A DNA stretch of 64,000 nucleotides. It comes from an uncultured Eubacteriales bacterium. Lineage in GTDB: Bacteria > Bacillota > Clostridia > Oscillospirales > Acutalibacteraceae. The translations under genes were made by a program, and so were the position numbers. The stretch lies in assembly GCA_934477125.1 (NCBI GenBank), contig CAKSOL010000009.1, positions 69,893 through 133,892 on the forward strand, given 5' to 3'. The stretch's first letter is position 1, and each line of letters opens with the position of its first letter. Positions 60,864-64,000 of the stretch are shown one piece after another. The notes beneath the pieces were generated by a model. The model did not search any database. It was not told the DNA's origin and saw nothing but the letters and a program-made list of their open reading frames with translations.

Positions 60864-61011
60864 GCCTTAAAACCATTTAACTGCTATTTTTTGCGCGCAG
60901 CGGCATTACCGCAGCTAAAGCGCCTGATATATTCCGTTACGTACCTTTCCGCTCTCAGCCGGTACGCCAAACTTTACAAAGGGCGAAAACAGACCGTGAA
61001 ACGGGCTGCTG

Positions 61012-61065
61012 ACAACAAACGGCGGTATGCTCCCGGAGAGGGCAGCATACCGCCTGTTTTGTTGT
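61012..61065. repeat. Long inverted repeat
   Basis: Arms ACAACAAACGGCGGTATGCT and a near-complement separated by about 12 bases; one extra base in the right arm. Another hairpin (CCAAAGGGG/CCCCTTTGG) and ACTTTGCTTGCAAAGT follow within 60 bp. Confidence 0.7.
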
Positions 61066-61322
61066 CCGGGGTTTCCAAAGGGGTGCCCCCTTTGGCACAC
61101 GACTTTGCTTGCAAAGTGTAGTGTGTTATACCTGCTGGCGTGGCTGACAGAGGAAACGGGATGCGGTGCTTCTTGCACCCCGTTTGCTCCGGCAGGAAAA
61201 CAGGCTGAATTTTTGCGAATGGGAATGAGCAAAAAATCGGCCTGTTTTCAGAGAACGGCGGCAGGTATATGAAAGCCCCCGTCCCTCGTCCTACGCTCCG
61301 ACTTGTGGACAAAGTGTCCCGA

Positions 61323-61336
61323 AGTGTGGCCACACT
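61323..61336. repeat. Perfect 14-bp palindrome AGTGTGGCCACACT
   Basis: A perfect palindrome in a region with GGACAAAGTGTCC just upstream (an additional near-palindrome). A candidate origin-of-transfer or protein-binding site of the putative element. Confidence 0.5.
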
Positions 61337-61643
61337 CCCGGAAAAGTAGCAGGACAGCAGGCAACCGTCAAGGCTGAAATGAACGGGTTTACACCCGGCC
61401 TTGACCGCCGCCCGCCGTTCCGCTGAATGGGTGAACAAGGCGGCCAATCCCTCAAAGTGCTTGGCCGCTCTCTTTTTGATTTTGGAGCATTTCTTTTCCC
61501 AAAATTGAAATGGGCGGGGAAGCCATTTTAGGGCTTTCCCGCCTTGATTACCCTTTAGCAAAGACGGGCGGGGCTGTCAACGGCGGCGCATGAAATGCGC
61601 CGTTCATCTTGACCGTTGACTGGCTCGGCTGGCTTTGCTATTT

Positions 61644-61879
61644 TTATCGAATTGCATATTGGTAAATTGCATTGATATGTACTTGGGTTGTATTCACGAT
61701 TGGCACATTAACATCTTCGGGCTTTATGGCAAGTGGCAGCTCCGTACAGGCGAGAATGAGTGCATCTACATTTTCTTTTTCAATGTATTTATTTGCCAGT
61801 GCAATCATTTTCTCTTTATCACTAGGAATTACTATGCCATTCTCTAAATTGGGGTATATCAGTTTTCCTAATAGAGATA
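61644..61879 (-). pseudogene. C-terminal remnant of an aspartate/glutamate racemase-family gene
   Basis: The reverse strand reads in one frame KLIYPNLENGIVIPSDKEK, then ANKYIEKENVDALILACTEL, PLAIKPEDVNVPIVNTTQ and a final INAIYQYAIR stop. The LACTELPL catalytic Cys region is that of RacX-like amino-acid racemases. The N-terminal half with the first catalytic Cys is missing: upstream the frame runs into the methyltransferase gene and stops. A truncated cargo gene. Confidence 0.75.
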
Positions 61880-62611
61880 TTATTTTTTCGCTATCGCCTT
61901 TACAAGTAACATCATCGGGCGGCGAAGTTCATCTTCCATACCCGGAATATCCATCATCTCTTTAGGCGGTTCTGCTTCCTCTACAACTTTAAGCTCAAAC
62001 CCATTGTTCAGCAATCCCATTATAATCTGTGTAAGTGTGTGATGTTGTTTTACTACATCACATCCTAAAAAATGTGTATTTCGTTCTCCTGTTATAAAGT
62101 AATTATCAATCGCCCAATATTGCGGTTTCCCATCATCTGTATAAATCCAATCCTGCCCAACTCCTGCGGTAAAAACAGGGTGTTCGATATTAAAAAGAAA
62201 AATTCCACCTGGTTTTAATGTCCTATACACTTTTTGAAATATTTCCACTATGTCCTCTATATAGTGCAGAGCTAAATTAGATATAACACAATCCCATTCA
62301 TTTTCTGGATAGTCGTATTCCTCTAATCCGCTAATACGATATTCAATTTGATTTCCTGAATTGCGCTTTTGGGCTTCCTCAATCATTTTCTTACTTAAAT
62401 CGATCCCTAATATTTTTGTAGCTCCTTGTTCTTCTGCGAACTTGCAGTGCCAGCCATATCCGCACCCCAAGTCAAGAACAGATTTTCCTTCTAACGAAGG
62501 AAACAAAGGTTTTAATTGATGCCATTCACCAGCAGCTTTTAACCCCTCTTTACTGCGGGACATCTTTGCATATTCTTCAAAAAACTTCTCATTATCGTAT
62601 TCATTATTCAT
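61880..62611 (-). CDS. Class I SAM-dependent methyltransferase
   Basis: 243 residues with motif I VLDLGCGYGWHCKFAEEQGA split as VLDLGCGYG, the acidic GIDLSKKMIEEA (motif II), CVISNLALHYIEDI (motif III-IV) and the LKPGGIFLFNIEHPVF post-motif. Small-molecule or ubiquinone/UbiE-like subclass; substrate unknown. The ATG at 62611 has AGGAGATG before it. The gene is more AT-rich than the chromosome part of the window and lies next to kinase cargo, so likely acquired. Confidence 0.86.
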   Translation of the reverse strand: MNNEYDNEKFFEEYAKMSRSKEGLKAAGEWHQLKPLFPSLEGKSVLDLGCGYGWHCKFAEEQGATKILGIDLSKKMIEEAQKRNSGNQIEYRISGLEEYDYPENEWDCVISNLALHYIEDIVEIFQKVYRTLKPGGIFLFNIEHPVFTAGVGQDWIYTDDGKPQYWAIDNYFITGERNTHFLGCDVVKQHHTLTQIIMGLLNNGFELKVVEEAEPPKEMMDIPGMEDELRRPMMLLVKAIAKK

Positions 62612-62707
62612 AACCTTAACATCTCCTATTTTATCCTTCGGCACCGCCGCCTCCAGGCGGCTCCCCAACTTCATCTGCTCGATAAATGGGAATTGCACCA
62701 AAACAAT

Positions 62708-63253
62708 CTAAGACAACAATGCTGCCCTACTTGCGATTTTTTCTTGTACTGCGGAAACAGTTTCTTGAATGGAATAATTGGTCGTATCTACAACATTCGA
62801 TTCATATATTCCCAGATTGCAAAATTGCTCCCACATTGTTTCTACCAATTCGATATTTGTTTTTCGGTCTAACTTTGAGCGTTCAACAGCCCGCTTTAAG
62901 GTTTCTTCCTTACTTGCCCTTAAAATAATATAATGCACCTCATAATGTTCCCAAACAAGAGCTTTCCATGGCTCCAAAAACCATGGCCCGACAATCCCAT
63001 CTACAATTACATCATATCCGCCACGAGCATATCGCTTTGCAGCTTCTAAAAAGGCTTCAATGACAACCAGATTTTGCTTGTTGGATTCTGGCAAATGTGG
63101 TGGTATTGCGCCTTTGCTTAAGTAATGAAAAAAGTCATCGGTGTGCATATGCACTGATTTATCCATATCTGATTCCTTTGCGACAATTGACGCAGTTGTT
63201 GTTTTTCCTGTCCCCGGTGAGCCTGTAATCACAATAATTCTTCCTTGATTCAT
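62708..63253 (-). CDS. P-loop NTPase/kinase-like protein
   Basis: A 181-residue P-loop protein: Walker A IVITGSPGTGKTTTASIVA, HMHTDDFFHYLSKGAIPPHL (substrate loop as in zeta-toxin or chloramphenicol-phosphotransferase-like kinases) and VIVDGIVGPWFLEPWK. It may phosphorylate a small substrate; identity cannot be told. AT-rich like its neighbour. Encoded some 30 bp from the partial XRE regulator. Confidence 0.78.
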   Translation of the reverse strand: MNQGRIIVITGSPGTGKTTTASIVAKESDMDKSVHMHTDDFFHYLSKGAIPPHLPESNKQNLVVIEAFLEAAKRYARGGYDVIVDGIVGPWFLEPWKALVWEHYEVHYIILRASKEETLKRAVERSKLDRKTNIELVETMWEQFCNLGIYESNVVDTTNYSIQETVSAVQEKIASRAALLS

Positions 63254-63281
63254 CTGTATTTTCCCTCACAATTTGAATTTA

Positions 63282-64000
63282 TCACTTTGTTCCTGCCTGC
63301 TCAATCATCTTCTTCGCAAACTGCTGGAACATTTCAACAGTTTCTTTATCCATCGGTGCAAGCTGTCCGATCTGTCCAGCTATCATCGCCGTTACATCGT
63401 CAATGGAAAGCGGTTTTTGTTTCTGTTCCGCCAGTGCGTCCCGCATGGCTTGGAACATAGCGGCGGTCACAGCTTCTCCCGGCTGTTCCCCGTTGTCTAT
63501 GTCTTTCTTAATGTCCCGCAGGATAGCCAGGAACACATTTTTGATTTTTTCAATCTCCGCTTCATGTTCCCCCATCTTTTGGGCGTTCAAAAGCTGTAAA
63601 TCCTGCTTCGCTTCTGCCCGGTGTTCCGGGTGTTCTTTCATCAGGTCGGACAGGGAAGCCGTTGCCATCTCGATAAGCTGGTTTCTTGCTGTTATGCCCT
63701 TTGCCGCCGTATCCTGAAAATAAATCCGTATCAAATCTATCAGCTTAGGAAAATTCCTGTGTTCCAACAGGCGGTTGAGGATTTGCACATCAACAGCACC
63801 CGTCACAAGCCCCCTCACGGCTCCCTCTGACAAACCTAATTCAGAAATATCGTAACTTTTACGGACGCTCACGGTGGACAAGCCCAGTATATAGTCTGTC
63901 GATACCTTAAATTCTTTTGCCACTCCTATGAGAATATCACTGCTGACCGTTCTCGTTTCGCCGCTGACAATGCGGCTCAACTGGGAAGCGGAAACGCCTA
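63282..64000 (-). CDS. XRE-type regulator (5' end outside window)
   Basis: The frame is open to base 64000; the visible N-terminal part reads GVSASQLSRIVSGETRTVSSD, an XRE recognition helix, followed by IGVAKEFKVSTDYILGLS. A C-terminal helical extension of about 170 residues (ending FQQFAKKMIEQAGTK) is unusual for a plain XRE regulator and is common in regulators of Tn1549-like integrative elements. No start codon is inside the window. Confidence 0.8.
   Translation of the reverse strand, partial: GVSASQLSRIVSGETRTVSSDILIGVAKEFKVSTDYILGLSTVSVRKSYDISELGLSEGAVRGLVTGAVDVQILNRLLEHRNFPKLIDLIRIYFQDTAAKGITARNQLIEMATASLSDLMKEHPEHRAEAKQDLQLLNAQKMGEHEAEIEKIKNVFLAILRDIKKDIDNGEQPGEAVTAAMFQAMRDALAEQKQKPLSIDDVTAMIAGQIGQLAPMDKETVEMFQQFAKKMIEQAGTK

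Larger units (their letters stand above)
60864..61640. other. Palindrome-rich non-coding stretch at a mobile element edge
   Basis: About 780 bp without a convincing gene. It is more GC-rich than the genes to its right, with nested inverted repeats. A long reverse-strand open frame (60974-61561) shows no known domain. The style (many palindromes, then cargo genes and an XRE regulator) matches the mobilization/intergenic DNA of Tn1549-like integrative elements, but this is inference. Confidence 0.45.

Noticed and set aside
60974..61561. Reverse-strand 195-codon frame in the mobile region
   Set aside because: It crosses palindromes, has no recognised domain and low-complexity composition; kept only as part of the non-coding region.

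Overview
The window looks like the chromosome of an anaerobic, probably gut-dwelling Clostridia member, most likely Oscillospirales (Ruminococcaceae-like). This rests on gene content: ferredoxin-dependent indolepyruvate oxidoreductase, pyruvate phosphate dikinase, a feo iron locus, a dockerin protein, BspA-type leucine-rich repeats, DUF1538/PII and DUF3169 families. Strong AGGAGG ribosome sites and TTGACA-17-TATAAT promoters fit Firmicutes. No 16S rRNA or integrase is present, so the genus cannot be fixed.

Layout. 1-5 kb: translation and envelope housekeeping (trmD, rimM, a D-Ala-D-Ala carboxypeptidase, a D-2-hydroxyacid dehydrogenase, secG, a DUF436-type protein, maf). 5-6.7 kb: a PadR-DUF1700-DUF4097 operon. 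6.9-12.7 kb: a five-gene operon for 2-oxoacid/aryl-acid metabolism (acyl-CoA synthetase, iorA, iorB, phenylacetate-CoA ligase family, ACT protein). 12.8-16.2 kb: an ABC exporter with a small ORF and a copper-chaperone-like protein. 16.2-19.7 kb: feo operon (two FeoA-type proteins, FeoB, Cys-rich partner) behind a clear promoter with palindromic operators. 20-23.5 kb: a phosphoglucosamine mutase fused to an N-terminal XRE helix-turn-helix, followed by glmS. 23.5-29.3 kb: tandem PII-like protein, DUF1538 membrane protein, YhaN-like ATPase and SbcD-like nuclease. 29.3-32 kb: a secreted LRR-dockerin protein split by a frameshift. 32-41 kb: coaX with an ECF S component, ppdK, tsaE-tsaB-rpiB-upp, brnQ. 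41-47 kb: glycosyltransferases, rfbA, cyclophilin, uvrC. 47-50.2 kb: small regulators, gene remnants, tRNA-Ala and tRNA-Arg.

50.4-60.7 kb holds the most unusual system: a seven-gene operon of secreted and surface proteins. Two small secreted proteins and the C-terminus of a 1631-residue multidomain protein share one domain (signature W-[GA]-x-M-E-F-T-Y). Two membrane-anchored proteins and a protein with an SPKTG sorting tail accompany them. Directly upstream sit a GHKL histidine kinase and a LytTR response regulator. Two 10-bp direct repeats, 21 bp apart, lie in front of the operon promoter. The arrangement resembles WxL surface-complex loci but the domain is not a recognisable WxL domain.

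60.8-64 kb looks like the edge of a mobile element: palindrome-rich non-coding DNA, a racemase remnant, AT-rich methyltransferase and kinase cargo genes, and an XRE regulator running off the end.
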